Shown here: one piece after another, positions 6,642 through 14,817 of the stretch | Position numbering within the stretch: the first letter of the stretch is position 1 | Layout of the letters: each line of letters opens with the position of its first letter | NCBI GenBank assembly: GCA_003232015.1 | Contig: QIKU01000171.1 | Coordinates: forward strand, 1-15,445 | DNA length: 15,445 nucleotides | Direction of reading: 5' to 3' | Source: Gammaproteobacteria bacterium | GTDB taxonomy: Bacteria > Pseudomonadota > Gammaproteobacteria > UBA6429 | The notes under the pieces: generated by a model | Told to the model about the DNA's origin: nothing | The model's database searches: none | The model's input: only the letters and a program-made list of their open reading frames with translations | Translations under genes and position numbers: made by a program

Positions 6642-8444
6642 ATGATGAAGCTATTTGGGGCAAAAAAATCAAAAGATGCAGTTCTGGCAGGTAAGCACAA
6701 AAATGTTATTTTTGCCGAATTTGCCAACTTGCCCAGTCCTTATAAACCGGCTGATAAAAACCGCCCCAGCGTAGATGAATATGTTGCGCGTATTGCCGAG
6801 ATGCGCCGCAATCCTGTGCGGATGTTGCAGGAAGCTGCGCAAATCCTTATTTCACATAACAGCCTTATTCTAAAATCAGAAGTCCGCCTCGAATTAGCCG
6901 ACAAGCTTTTAGGCCAGCTTTATCCGGTTTTTATTTTATACGTTCGGGAGCTGGCAAAAAGCAACAGCAGTTTGCCGGAGTCAAAAGAGCGCGGCGCTGA
7001 ATTGAGTGCCTGTATCGACGTGATTGAGCAACTCACTATGTGTTACAAGCATGTTTTTAAACAGGATTTTTCGATTAAGCCCGGCCAGTATAAAAAAAAC
7101 CGACAGCGTCTTTATACCTGTGGTTTCCGAGTTCTGGAGTTGATTCGTATTGGCCAACGCTTTCGAGCCTGGCGTTATCAAAAATTACCGCATAGCGAAT
7201 GGCAGGATTGCAATCAGATATTTTTCTCACTGGTGCTGCATAATGATGTAACTGAGCAACACCCATTACTGGGCAATATCGGGGCTTACGTGCGCTCGGT
7301 TCACGGCGATACGGCACATGCTCGCAGTAGTTCCGTGCAGAAATTATATTTGTCGATACAGTTTAACGGTATTCTGGATTTAACCGCCTGGCCACTCAGG
7401 CTGTTTAATATGTCGACGGCCTATTTAGAAACATACTCGCATGATATAAAAATAGAAGCGGATGATCACCAGCCTTTAAAGCCGGGCTGGCTGATCACTT
7501 TTATTGGCAATTCAATGCCGCCTTTGTTTCAACGTTATGAAAAAATGCCCGTGCCGGCCATTAGAATTAACTATGTTGAGTTATTCAAACGTTTAATGCA
7601 TGACCATGAGGAACTTGCAAAAATACGTTTCCTTGATAGCGATGATGCGAGCAAGCTGAGCAAGCCACTGGCTGAACTGAATGATGCTGATCAGCAGCCA
7701 TTTATTGAACTGATGTTATTAGCATTACAAAAACGTGAGCGCAAAGAAAAGCGCCATGCTGTTTTTGAACAGGAACATATTCGCGTTTATTTTGGTTTTA
7801 ATAATGTACAACGTCTGCTGCGTGACTATTTTTATGCCAACTCTAATCAAAAGAAGCAACCAACATCGCGAAAATTTGAAGACGCACTGGCAGGATCTTC
7901 TTCGTCACTTGCATCCGACTTTTCAAATTCACAATCATCAGCATGGAAAACAGAAAACTTCAGTTCAGGTGGCCTGTTACTTACAACCGAGTCTACCAAT
8001 TTTACGCAACCCATTCAGGTTGGGCAACTTGTTGCCATCGTCGTGGAGTCTGAAAATGATGTAAGCCCAAAGAAAAAAAGACGTTCCCGGCATATAGAAG
8101 AAAAAAAAGAAGCAGCATTACCGATTATTGGTTATGTTTGCCGGTTAGGGCATCAGAATGAAAAATTAATTGAAGTTGCAGTTGTACGTTTAACTAATTT
8201 TGTCGAACATGCCACGATTAAAGCAGATAAAAAAGAACTGTTTGAAGACGTTAAAGTTATTCTGCATAAAGATTTTGATAATAAATGGAAAGTAATTATC
8301 CCTTCAGAAATTGAACTGGTCTCAGGTTTCCCTTGTCATCTGGTTCGGGCTAATGGCGATGAAATAAGATTACGCCTGGGTGACATGTGGCTCAATAAAA
8401 GTGAGTTTAGTGTGTTTACGGCGAGTTCGCCGGATTTAGCCTAG
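6642..8444 (+). CDS. Uncharacterised 600-residue protein with possible degenerate PilZ-like C-terminal segment
   Basis: I do not recognise a named family for the whole protein. It has no signal peptide or membrane helix and is probably cytosolic. Residues 1-400 look mostly helical, with many charged residues. A low-complexity Ser-rich linker (about 417-434) precedes W435-KTENFSSGGLLL; its N439-F-S-S-G-G fits the [D/N]xSxxG half of the PilZ cyclic-di-GMP site. The strand pattern after it (VGQLVAIVVE, then PIIGYVCRLGH, IEVAVVRL) is compatible with a beta-barrel. A lysine/arginine-rich insert (about 477-491) interrupts this. The RxxxR motif that PilZ normally has before NxSxxG is not apparent, so nucleotide binding is doubtful. 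The start has two consecutive ATGs and only a weak ribosome site. It stands alone, after a 183-bp gap, and converges on nadC. The PilZ assignment is tentative. Confidence 0.8.
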   Translation: MMKLFGAKKSKDAVLAGKHKNVIFAEFANLPSPYKPADKNRPSVDEYVARIAEMRRNPVRMLQEAAQILISHNSLILKSEVRLELADKLLGQLYPVFILYVRELAKSNSSLPESKERGAELSACIDVIEQLTMCYKHVFKQDFSIKPGQYKKNRQRLYTCGFRVLELIRIGQRFRAWRYQKLPHSEWQDCNQIFFSLVLHNDVTEQHPLLGNIGAYVRSVHGDTAHARSSSVQKLYLSIQFNGILDLTAWPLRLFNMSTAYLETYSHDIKIEADDHQPLKPGWLITFIGNSMPPLFQRYEKMPVPAIRINYVELFKRLMHDHEELAKIRFLDSDDASKLSKPLAELNDADQQPFIELMLLALQKRERKEKRHAVFEQEHIRVYFGFNNVQRLLRDYFYANSNQKKQPTSRKFEDALAGSSSSLASDFSNSQSSAWKTENFSSGGLLLTTESTNFTQPIQVGQLVAIVVESENDVSPKKKRRSRHIEEKKEAALPIIGYVCRLGHQNEKLIEVAVVRLTNFVEHATIKADKKELFEDVKVILHKDFDNKWKVIIPSEIELVSGFPCHLVRANGDEIRLRLGDMWLNKSEFSVFTASSPDLA

Positions 8445-8476
8445 ATTTTTATAAAGACGAAAAAAATAGCACGTAG

Positions 8477-8503
8477 CCCGGATGCAGCAAAGCGAAATCC
8501 GGG
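8477..8503 (-). terminator. REP-like hairpin, possible terminator of nadC
   Basis: The arms CCCGGAT (8477-8483) and ATCCGGG (8497-8503) form a 7-bp stem. With the flanking ACGTAG it looks like the GTAGCCCGGATG...ATCCGGG repeats common between gammaproteobacterial genes. Read on the minus strand, the stem is followed about 10 bases later by a run of seven T, so it could end nadC transcription. Confidence 0.5.
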
Positions 8504-8535
8504 AAGGTTGATGGCTGCTTCCCAGATTGTATTTT
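8501..8535 (+). terminator. Candidate terminator of the 600-residue protein gene
   Basis: GGGAAG (8501-8506) pairs with CTTCCC (8518-8523), followed by a T-rich stretch (TTTTATTTT begins at 8532). It shares bases 8501-8503 with the REP-like hairpin, so the two structures exclude each other; each would serve one of the converging transcripts. Confidence 0.4.
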
Positions 8536-8538
8536 ATT

Positions 8539-9402
8539 TTATCCCCTAAACCGCAAAGAAAAATCCACGGCGGTTAAATGTTTGGTGAGCCCACCAACCG
8601 AAATATAATCCACACCCGTTGCGGCTATTTCTTTTATACTTTGAAGTGACACATTGCCCGATGCTTCTAATATTGTAGCATCGGTTTGACTGTCTTCACT
8701 GAATTGCTGATTTATTGTAACGGCCAACGTCAGTGTGTCATTGTTCATATTGTCGAGTAATATCCGTTGCGCACCGGCTTCAAGTGCTTGCTTTAATTCT
8801 TTTAACGTTTCCACTTCGATTTCAACGGGTAAATCTTTTTGTAACGCTGTATTAAGCGCAGCTTCAATAGAACCGGCTGCCTCGATATGATTTTCTTTTA
8901 TTAATACCATATCGTATAAGCCGATGCGGTGATTAATGCCACCACCACAGCTAACGGCATACTTTTGAGCAAGGCGCAAACCGGGAATGGTTTTTCTGGT
9001 GTCGAGAATATTGGCATTGCTATCTTTAATGGCATCAACATAGTGTTTGGTTCGTGTTGCTGTACCCGAGAGTGTTTGTAAAAAATTAATTGCGGTGCGT
9101 TCACCCGTTAGAATTGAACGTGCCAGGCCGTTAATGGTGCAGACAATCTGATCCGGTTTTATTTCTTCGGCATCGTTTGCCTGCCAGTGAATTTTTATTT
9201 CTGGATCAAGTTGTTTGAATGTTTCGGTAAGCCAGTCTTTGCCACATAAAACGGCAGTTTCGTTGCAAAACAAGTCAGCAGTCACTTCCTTGTCGGCAGG
9301 AATAAGGGAGGCGGTTACATCACCCGATTGTATATCTTCATTTAAAGCCAACCGAACCTGGGTGGCTAGTTGTTCATTGTTGATAAGTTCGTTGCGTAAC
9401 AT
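8539..9402 (-). CDS. nadC: Nicotinate-nucleotide pyrophosphorylase (carboxylating), quinolinate phosphoribosyltransferase
   Basis: NadC converts quinolinate and PRPP to nicotinate mononucleotide, CO2 and pyrophosphate in de novo NAD synthesis, in the cytosol. The 287-residue length is typical. Family motifs are present in order: ALNEDIQSGDVTASLIP near the N-terminus, LTGERTAINFLQTLSGTAT, the substrate-binding DTRKTIPGLR with following lysine (LAQKYAV), CGGGINHR, DMVLIKENH, EVETLKEL, ILLDNM and finally ISVGGLTKH. It begins 30 bp after the AGCS symporter gene on the same strand, so the two are probably co-transcribed. ampD lies divergently beyond the symporter, echoing the nadC/ampDE neighbourhood of enterobacteria with one gene inserted. 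The ATG start fits the family N-terminus, though the ribosome site is weak. Confidence 0.96.
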   Translation of the reverse strand: MLRNELINNEQLATQVRLALNEDIQSGDVTASLIPADKEVTADLFCNETAVLCGKDWLTETFKQLDPEIKIHWQANDAEEIKPDQIVCTINGLARSILTGERTAINFLQTLSGTATRTKHYVDAIKDSNANILDTRKTIPGLRLAQKYAVSCGGGINHRIGLYDMVLIKENHIEAAGSIEAALNTALQKDLPVEIEVETLKELKQALEAGAQRILLDNMNNDTLTLAVTINQQFSEDSQTDATILEASGNVSLQSIKEIAATGVDYISVGGLTKHLTAVDFSLRFRG

Positions 9403-9432
9403 ATATAAAAATTCCGGTTTAACTTTGCCTGT

Positions 9433-10815
9433 TTAATTATTGGGGTAGCGCTGATAGTAATCATCGGTTAATTTTTTCACTAATCCGGCAAGTAAAATTA
9501 AGCTGATTAAATTAGGTACGGCCATTAGCATATTGGCAATGTCGGCAAAGTTCCATACCAGTTCCAGTGGCACGCTTGCCCCCACAACAATCAGTAGAAT
9601 AAATACAATTCGGTAAGGCATGATGGCCTTTTTACCAAATAAAAATTCTGCACTGCGATCACCGTAGTAAGACCAGGCTATCATGGTTGAATAAGCAAAA
9701 AAGGCCAGGCCAAAGCCAACCACACTTTGACCAAATACTTGTCCCCAGCTACCGACGAATGAAAAGGCCTGACCAAAAGAGAGCACAGTTAAGTTAGCGC
9801 CGGTTACATTTTCCGGGCGAGCATCGCCCCAGTTGCCAGTAATAACAATCACCAGTGCGGTCATCGAACAAATAATAATCGTATCAATAAACGGCCCCAG
9901 CATCGCAACCATGCCTTCGCGAGCTGGTTCATTGGTGCGCGCACTTGCATGCGCAATGGGAGCCGAACCCAGCCCTGCTTCATTCGAAAAAACACCGCGC
10001 GCTACACCGTATTGCATTGCAGCCCCCACGGCTGCACCACCGGCCGCCATGGGATTAATTGCAAGGTTAATGATAGTGCCAAAAGCAGCGGGAATTTGTT
10101 CGTAGTTTGCCGCAAGAATAATAAGTGCAACAGCGCAGTAAGCAACGGCCATAAAGGGAACAACAATGGCTGCAACTTTTGCAATGCGTTTGATACCACC
10201 AATAATAACCAGCCCCACCAGTATTGCCATTATCAGACCAATGACGGTTTTATTTTGCGGAACAGTGGGTAAGGCACGTGCCAGGCCGTCAACAACAGAA
10301 TTAGCCTGCACCATATTGCCAATACCAAAAGAAGCAATCAGCGTGAACACGGCAAACATGGCGGCAAGCTTTGGCATGTTCAGGCCATTTAATAAGGTAT
10401 ACATGGGGCCGCCCGAAACACTGCCATCTTTGTGAATATGCCGAAATTTTACCGCTAAAGAACAGGAGGCATATTTGGTTGCCATGCCGACCAGCGCGGT
10501 TATCCACATCCAGAAAACAGCACCGGGGCCGCCGAGAGTAATCGCGGTCGCAACGCCAGCAATATTACCGGTACCAATGGTGGCTGAAAGCGCGGTGCTG
10601 AGTGCCTGAAAGTGAGTGACTTCGCCGGGATCACTTTTTTTATCAAACTTGCCACTGATAAGCTGGGTGGCATGCTTAAAACCCCGAAATTGAATAAAGC
10701 GGAGTTTGATGGTGAGGTACAGCCCCGTGCCGACCAATAAAATAATAGAGGGAATGCCCCAGAAATAGCCCGCAATAATCCCCAGCGTTTGGGTTAAATC
10801 ATCTAAAAAAGGCAT
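9433..10815 (-). CDS. Alanine/glycine:cation symporter (AGCS) family protein
   Basis: A sodium-coupled amino-acid importer of the inner membrane; alanine or glycine is the usual substrate, though the sequence does not fix it. From ATG 10815 it has 460 residues, with about ten or more hydrophobic segments. Family signatures include ALSTALSATIGTGNIAGVA with GGPGAVFWMW, GGPMYTLLNGL, GVARGVFSNEAGLGSAPIAHA and AFFAYSTMIAWSYYGDR. A longer reading frame begins at TTG 10875, but its extra 20 residues are polar and the membrane protein proper begins MPFLDDLTQTLG, so the internal ATG is preferred. A TATAAT on the minus strand at 10898-10893 would give a leader of about 70 bases. nadC follows 30 bp downstream, likely in the same transcript. 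Confidence 0.92.
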   Translation of the reverse strand: MPFLDDLTQTLGIIAGYFWGIPSIILLVGTGLYLTIKLRFIQFRGFKHATQLISGKFDKKSDPGEVTHFQALSTALSATIGTGNIAGVATAITLGGPGAVFWMWITALVGMATKYASCSLAVKFRHIHKDGSVSGGPMYTLLNGLNMPKLAAMFAVFTLIASFGIGNMVQANSVVDGLARALPTVPQNKTVIGLIMAILVGLVIIGGIKRIAKVAAIVVPFMAVAYCAVALIILAANYEQIPAAFGTIINLAINPMAAGGAAVGAAMQYGVARGVFSNEAGLGSAPIAHASARTNEPAREGMVAMLGPFIDTIIICSMTALVIVITGNWGDARPENVTGANLTVLSFGQAFSFVGSWGQVFGQSVVGFGLAFFAYSTMIAWSYYGDRSAEFLFGKKAIMPYRIVFILLIVVGASVPLELVWNFADIANMLMAVPNLISLILLAGLVKKLTDDYYQRYPNN

Positions 10816-10892
10816 GCTGACGAATGTTCCTGTTATTTTTAATCGAGAAACCCCAACGGTTTGTGCCCGCAGCAAGCGGACGGGGAAATTAG

Positions 10893-10898
10893 ATTATA
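10893..10898 (-). promoter_or_regulatory. Candidate -10 box for the symporter-nadC transcript
   Basis: A perfect TATAAT on the minus strand, about 78 bases before the chosen symporter ATG, in the 200-bp divergent gap with ampD. The -35 region is poor (TATTTT at 17-base spacing), so an activator may be needed or the match may be chance. Confidence 0.35.
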
Positions 10899-11001
10899 GA
10901 GTTTAATCGTTTCCGAAAATAGATGATAGACTCTATTAATAATTACTTTATACTCAAAACTTAATTCCGTTAGCCAGCCATTATTTAAAGGTTTGCTGAA
11001 C

Positions 11002-11007
11002 TATAAT
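11002..11007 (+). promoter_or_regulatory. Candidate -10 box of ampD
   Basis: A perfect TATAAT ends 8 bases before the ampD ATG at 11016, implying a transcription start within a base or two of the start codon. No Shine-Dalgarno sequence is present and no good -35 is seen at 16-18 bases. Confidence 0.3.
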
Positions 11008-11015
11008 CGTTGCGT

Positions 11016-11564
11016 ATGTTTACTGTTAATAAAAAATCGAGCCGCTTAAACGAAGCACTGCAACTGGAATCACCCAACTGTGATTCACGGCCTGTTGATG
11101 AGCTTAGTTTAATTGTTATACACGGTATTAGTTTGCCACCGGCTGAGTTTGGCGGGCAGTATATTGACAAACTTTTCACCAATAAATTGGATCCGGAAAT
11201 TCATCCTTACTTTGAAGAAATAAAAAATTTAAGGGTTTCCTCTCACTTGTTAATAGAACGAAATGGTACAGTGAAACAGTTTGTTCCCTTTAACATGCGG
11301 GCATGGCATGCGGGTGAATCGGTGTTTAATAATAGAAACTGTTGCAACGACTTTTCAATTGGTATTGAGCTGGAAGGCACCGATGATATTGCTTATACGG
11401 ATATTCAGTATGATATCGTGCAACAGCTATGTGTATGCTTGCAAAAGGCCTACCCGGCCATTTTGACACAAAATATTGTCGGACATTGTGACATTGCGCC
11501 GGGCAGAAAAACCGATCCGGGTGCGTCTTTTGACTGGCAACGCTTTAAAGCTAAATTGGCATAA
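11016..11564 (+). CDS. ampD: 1,6-anhydro-N-acetylmuramyl-L-alanine amidase (AmpD)
   Basis: AmpD is a cytosolic zinc amidase that cleaves the stem peptide from anhydromuropeptides during wall recycling. By removing these inducers it keeps AmpR-controlled beta-lactamase genes repressed where present. The 182-residue protein has the expected zinc ligands: H36 in LIVIHGISLPP, H157 in VGHCDIAPGRKTDPG and D167, with the 10-residue H-D spacing of E. coli AmpD. WHAGES and IGIELEGTD carry further active-site positions. HGISLPP replaces the more usual HNISLPP, a minor change. The reading frame can start at TTG 11010, but ATG 11016 gives the family-like N-terminus; neither has a ribosome site. ampE follows 71 bp downstream. 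No ampR or beta-lactamase gene is in the window. Confidence 0.96.
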   Translation: MFTVNKKSSRLNEALQLESPNCDSRPVDELSLIVIHGISLPPAEFGGQYIDKLFTNKLDPEIHPYFEEIKNLRVSSHLLIERNGTVKQFVPFNMRAWHAGESVFNNRNCCNDFSIGIELEGTDDIAYTDIQYDIVQQLCVCLQKAYPAILTQNIVGHCDIAPGRKTDPGASFDWQRFKAKLA

Positions 11565-11635
11565 GTTACAATAAGTTTAATTCTACAAAGGTTCTAAAAT
11601 AGCCCATTCTAATTTCAGGGATAAACGCTTAAGTT

Positions 11636-12586
11636 ATGGAATTTATTACAATTTTAATCGCTGTGGCGGTTGAGCAGTATTACCGGGATGTTGACCGCTA
11701 TCGCCAGTTTGACTGGTTTGCAAGTTATTGTGACTGGATACAGCAAAAAACCACGGCGTTGGTTCCAATGGGGGCATCGGCTAACGGCCCTGTGCGCCTG
11801 TTAATTTTACTTGCACCCGTTGTGATTGTAATTGCGCTTGTCGACAGCCTTTTTTCCGGTATGGGCAGTTTTTTCAGTTTTATCTTTGGCATTGCTATTC
11901 TTATATATAGTATTGGCCCCAAAGATCTCACAACCCAGGTTGAAAAGTATCTGGCATCTTTGTCCTCGGGGGACACCGAGGGTGCCTTACTTAACGTCAA
12001 TACTTTTTTTGCCGGGCATTGCTATAAACCGGAAATTGCTGGTTCGCCTGCGACGATTGCAGAAATAATGAAGCGTGGTATTTTACTTGCGTTTAGCAAC
12101 CGGATATTGGCGGTACTGTTCTGGTTTATTATTTTAGGGCCGGTAGGTGCATTGCTTTATCGATTAACCACGTTACTACTGGAACGATTTGCAGGTGGTT
12201 ATTTTGGTGACGAGGCGACACTGCAGGCGGAAGTTGAGGACGAATCTGATTTAGAACTTAAATCGGCCATTCAACGCCTTTATATGATTTTAGGCTGGGT
12301 GCCTGCCCGGTTATGTGTCATTACGTTTGCTTTAGCGGGTAGCCTTACCGATACCCTGTTGTGCTGGACTTGTGCATCCGACTTTTTTAATAAAAATAAT
12401 GATGAGCTTATTGTAACCAGTGGCTTGCATGCATTAAAAATGGAGGTTGAGCCGACTAATGAAAGTGACACTGACATCTCAGAATATATAAACGATATTG
12501 AGCAAGTGCTTGCACTGGTGAAATGGTCTTTGATTATTGTTATTACGGTGATTGCATTAATGACGATTGTTGGCTGGATCTACTAA
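11636..12586 (+). CDS. ampE: AmpE-like inner-membrane protein
   Basis: The assignment rests on position directly after ampD and on the AmpE N-terminus: MEFITILIAVAVEQYYRD followed by FDWFASYCDWI. AmpE is an integral membrane protein linked to the beta-lactamase/muropeptide signalling pathway; its biochemical role is not settled. This copy has 316 residues, somewhat longer than E. coli AmpE. At least four hydrophobic segments can be seen: about 52-72 with 78-92, 157-180, 213-235, and 294-315 at the C-terminus. ILYSIGPKDL-like sequence (IYSIGPKDL) and a soluble middle region separate them. It is likely co-transcribed with ampD. cobU starts 23 bp after its stop, so the cobalamin genes may be read from the same transcript. 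Confidence 0.9.
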   Translation: MEFITILIAVAVEQYYRDVDRYRQFDWFASYCDWIQQKTTALVPMGASANGPVRLLILLAPVVIVIALVDSLFSGMGSFFSFIFGIAILIYSIGPKDLTTQVEKYLASLSSGDTEGALLNVNTFFAGHCYKPEIAGSPATIAEIMKRGILLAFSNRILAVLFWFIILGPVGALLYRLTTLLLERFAGGYFGDEATLQAEVEDESDLELKSAIQRLYMILGWVPARLCVITFALAGSLTDTLLCWTCASDFFNKNNDELIVTSGLHALKMEVEPTNESDTDISEYINDIEQVLALVKWSLIIVITVIALMTIVGWIY

Positions 12587-12609
12587 ATTAAGATGTCTGA
12601 ACTTAATTC

Positions 12610-13137
12610 ATGATCGAACTTATACTGGGTGGTGCGCGTTCCGGAAAAAGTGGCTATGCACAACAATGTGCCATTGATAATGACAAACCGGTTCTTTTAA
12701 TCGCAACCGCAACAGCTGACGATAATGAAATGCGTCAACGGATTAACTTACATAAGCAACAGCGCCCGAATGAAATTGAAGTGATAGAAGAGCCTCTGGC
12801 GCTTTCTGCCGTCTTAACCCACCCCGGCAATAGCAATAAAAGTATTTTGATAGATTGCTTAACCTTGTGGGTGTCTAATTTGCTACTGGAATATAAAGAA
12901 AAAATAGAAGATGCCACAGAATTTACCGCATTTATAAATTGCCTGGATACAGTTAATGCCGATGTTTATATTGTGAGTAACGAAGTGGGTATGGGTATTA
13001 TACCGCTTGGGCATTTAAACCGAATTTATTGTGATGCGGTGGGGCGCTTGCATCAAGCCATCGCCGCAAAAGCACAACGTGTAACCTTGATGGTAGCGGG
13101 TCTGCCACACTCAATTAAAAGTGAAACAAAGCGATGA
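12610..13137 (+). CDS. cobU: Bifunctional adenosylcobinamide kinase / adenosylcobinamide-phosphate guanylyltransferase
   Basis: CobU (CobP) phosphorylates adenosylcobinamide and then transfers GMP to it, giving adenosylcobinamide-GDP, the substrate of CobS. The 175-residue protein has the P-loop GGARSGKS (residues 7-14), the RINLHKQQRP segment whose H48 matches the guanylylated histidine of Salmonella CobU, DCLTLWVSNLLL, and VSNEVGMGIIPLG. The start ATG 12610 follows ampE by 23 bp; the ribosome site is poor. A six-codon ORF at 12593-12613 overlaps the start. The gene's stop overlaps the cobT start as ATGA, a sign of translational coupling. No cobalamin riboswitch fits in the upstream gap. Confidence 0.96.
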   Translation: MIELILGGARSGKSGYAQQCAIDNDKPVLLIATATADDNEMRQRINLHKQQRPNEIEVIEEPLALSAVLTHPGNSNKSILIDCLTLWVSNLLLEYKEKIEDATEFTAFINCLDTVNADVYIVSNEVGMGIIPLGHLNRIYCDAVGRLHQAIAAKAQRVTLMVAGLPHSIKSETKR

Positions 13138-14180
13138 CATGGTTTACTACACCCGCGGCGGGTTTGAATGCCGAGATCCAGGAACAAGCTACACAACATC
13201 AATCTGTTTTAACTAAACCCGCCGGCTCATTAGGGCTACTTGAAAACATTGCTATTCAATTTGCCGCCATGCAATCCACGAACACCCCGAAACTGGACGC
13301 TACATACATTGCCGTGTTTGCAGCCGACCAAGGTGTGATGGATGAAAATGTTTCGGCCTTTCCACAGGCGGTAACGGCCGAGATGGTGCGCAACTTTTCA
13401 CGCGGTGGGGCGGCCATCAGTGTATTAGCCAAACAACTGAATGCAACACTGGATGTAGTGGATGTAGGAACGGTTAATAAACTGGAAGATTTGCCCGGTG
13501 TTTTATCCATGCGTGTTGCATCCGCAACCAATAATTTCTGTACTCAAGTGGCCATGACCGAAGTGCAATGCCTGCAAGCCTTGCTGGTAGGTAAAGAAAT
13601 TGCGGAAAAAGCAAAGCAGAGCAAAGCCGATATTTTTATTGGCGGTGAAATGGGTATTGGTAACACAACCACATCGTCTGCATTAGCAAGTGCCTTATTA
13701 CAACAACCGGTCGCGGATATTGTTGGGCCGGGCACCGGGCTGGATAACAAAGGGATTCAACATAAAATAGAAGTCATCGAAAAAGCATTGGCTTATCATA
13801 AACAGGCGAATACCGGGCCCCTTAAAATACTGGAAAATTTAGGTGGCTTTGAAATTGTAGCGCTGGTGGGGGCGTATATTCGAGCAGCACAAATGGGCTT
13901 GCCCTGTGTTATTGACGGCTTTATTAGTTCGGTTGCCGCTTTGTTTGCAACACGTTTATCAGCTGGGGTGGAACAGTGGTTTATCTATTCCCATCAATCT
14001 GCCGAGCCCGGCCATCGTATTGTATTACAGGCATTAAATGCAACACCGCTATTAAATATAGGGATGCGTTTAGGCGAGGGCAGTGCGGCGGCTAGCGTGG
14101 TCTGTTTAATAAAAAATGCACTCGCTTTACATAATAATATGGCCACCTTTGAGCAAGCCGGTGTTAGCGATAAGGCATAA
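13134..14180 (+). CDS. cobT: Nicotinate-nucleotide-dimethylbenzimidazole phosphoribosyltransferase
   Basis: CobT activates the lower-ligand base of cobalamin, turning dimethylbenzimidazole and nicotinate mononucleotide into alpha-ribazole phosphate plus nicotinate. The 348-residue length is normal. Visible motifs: LTKPAGSLGLLENIA (27-41), FAADQGV (62-68), SAFPQAVTAEMVRNFSRGGAAISVLA (74-99), GGEMGIGNTTTSSALASAL (170-188), GPGTGLDN, and GEGSAA near the C-terminus with E315 at the catalytic-base position. It overlaps cobU by 4 bases and is followed 13 bp later by cobC. Its nicotinate-mononucleotide substrate is the product of NadC, whose gene is also in this window; this is a biochemical link but not evidence of co-regulation. 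Confidence 0.97.
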   Translation: MTWFTTPAAGLNAEIQEQATQHQSVLTKPAGSLGLLENIAIQFAAMQSTNTPKLDATYIAVFAADQGVMDENVSAFPQAVTAEMVRNFSRGGAAISVLAKQLNATLDVVDVGTVNKLEDLPGVLSMRVASATNNFCTQVAMTEVQCLQALLVGKEIAEKAKQSKADIFIGGEMGIGNTTTSSALASALLQQPVADIVGPGTGLDNKGIQHKIEVIEKALAYHKQANTGPLKILENLGGFEIVALVGAYIRAAQMGLPCVIDGFISSVAALFATRLSAGVEQWFIYSHQSAEPGHRIVLQALNATPLLNIGMRLGEGSAAASVVCLIKNALALHNNMATFEQAGVSDKA

Positions 14181-14193
14181 TTTTTTATCAGCA

Positions 14194-14817
14194 ATGGGCG
14201 AGTTAAATAAAACAAGTTTTATTTTTTTACGGCACGGTGAACCTGTTGGTGGTAAAAGATTTCGTGGCAGTACCGATGATGCCTTAACTAAAAAAGGCTG
14301 GCAACAAATGCAGGCCGCAGTTGAAGGTTTGTCATACGATGAAATTGTTAGCTCGCCACTTAAACGTTGCTCTGAATTTACAGAAAAGATTCAATCTCAG
14401 TCTGATATTCCATGCCATATACATAAAGACTTGCAGGAAATACATTTAGGGACATGGGAAGGTTTATTGCCGGCTCAGGTTGAGGCACTAGATAAAAAAG
14501 CACTTTATGATTTCTGGGATGATCCGGTAAAAAATACACCGCCGGGCGCTGAGTGCTTTACAGATTTTGAATCCCGCGTATTATCGGCATGGGGTAAACT
14601 AAAAGCAGATTACCTGACTACAACGCAATCAAAGACCATTTTAGTTGTTTCTCATGCTGGGGTAATGATGGTGCTATTAAAAGAATTATTAAAAATCCCA
14701 ATGGAAAATATTTTAACACTAAAACTAAACTTTGCGAGCAAAGTACGTATTGAAGTGTTTGATGAAAGCTATCAGCTTAAGCCACAAATATACATTGATC
14801 ACGGGTATGCATTCTAA
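14194..14817 (+). CDS. cobC: Histidine phosphatase, probable alpha-ribazole phosphatase
   Basis: A 207-residue phosphoglycerate-mutase-fold phosphatase. The catalytic FLRHGEP (H14) lies at the N-terminus, SSPLKRC and the acidic IHLGTWEG lie in the middle, and VVSHAGVM holds the second catalytic His. Its place between cobT and cobS makes alpha-ribazole-5'-phosphate (or the cobalamin phosphate product) the likely substrate, removing the last phosphate in nucleotide-loop assembly. The family as such is broad, so context carries the assignment. The frame is open upstream to 14116 inside cobT, but the start at ATG 14194 (MGELNKTSFIF) gives the normal short N-terminus and leaves 13 bp after cobT. 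The stop codon directly abuts the cobS ATG. Confidence 0.9.
   Translation: MGELNKTSFIFLRHGEPVGGKRFRGSTDDALTKKGWQQMQAAVEGLSYDEIVSSPLKRCSEFTEKIQSQSDIPCHIHKDLQEIHLGTWEGLLPAQVEALDKKALYDFWDDPVKNTPPGAECFTDFESRVLSAWGKLKADYLTTTQSKTILVVSHAGVMMVLLKELLKIPMENILTLKLNFASKVRIEVFDESYQLKPQIYIDHGYAF

Noticed and set aside
12587..12609. Cobalamin riboswitch before cobU
   Set aside because: The gap is 23 bp, far too short, and no B12-box-like sequence is visible nearby.
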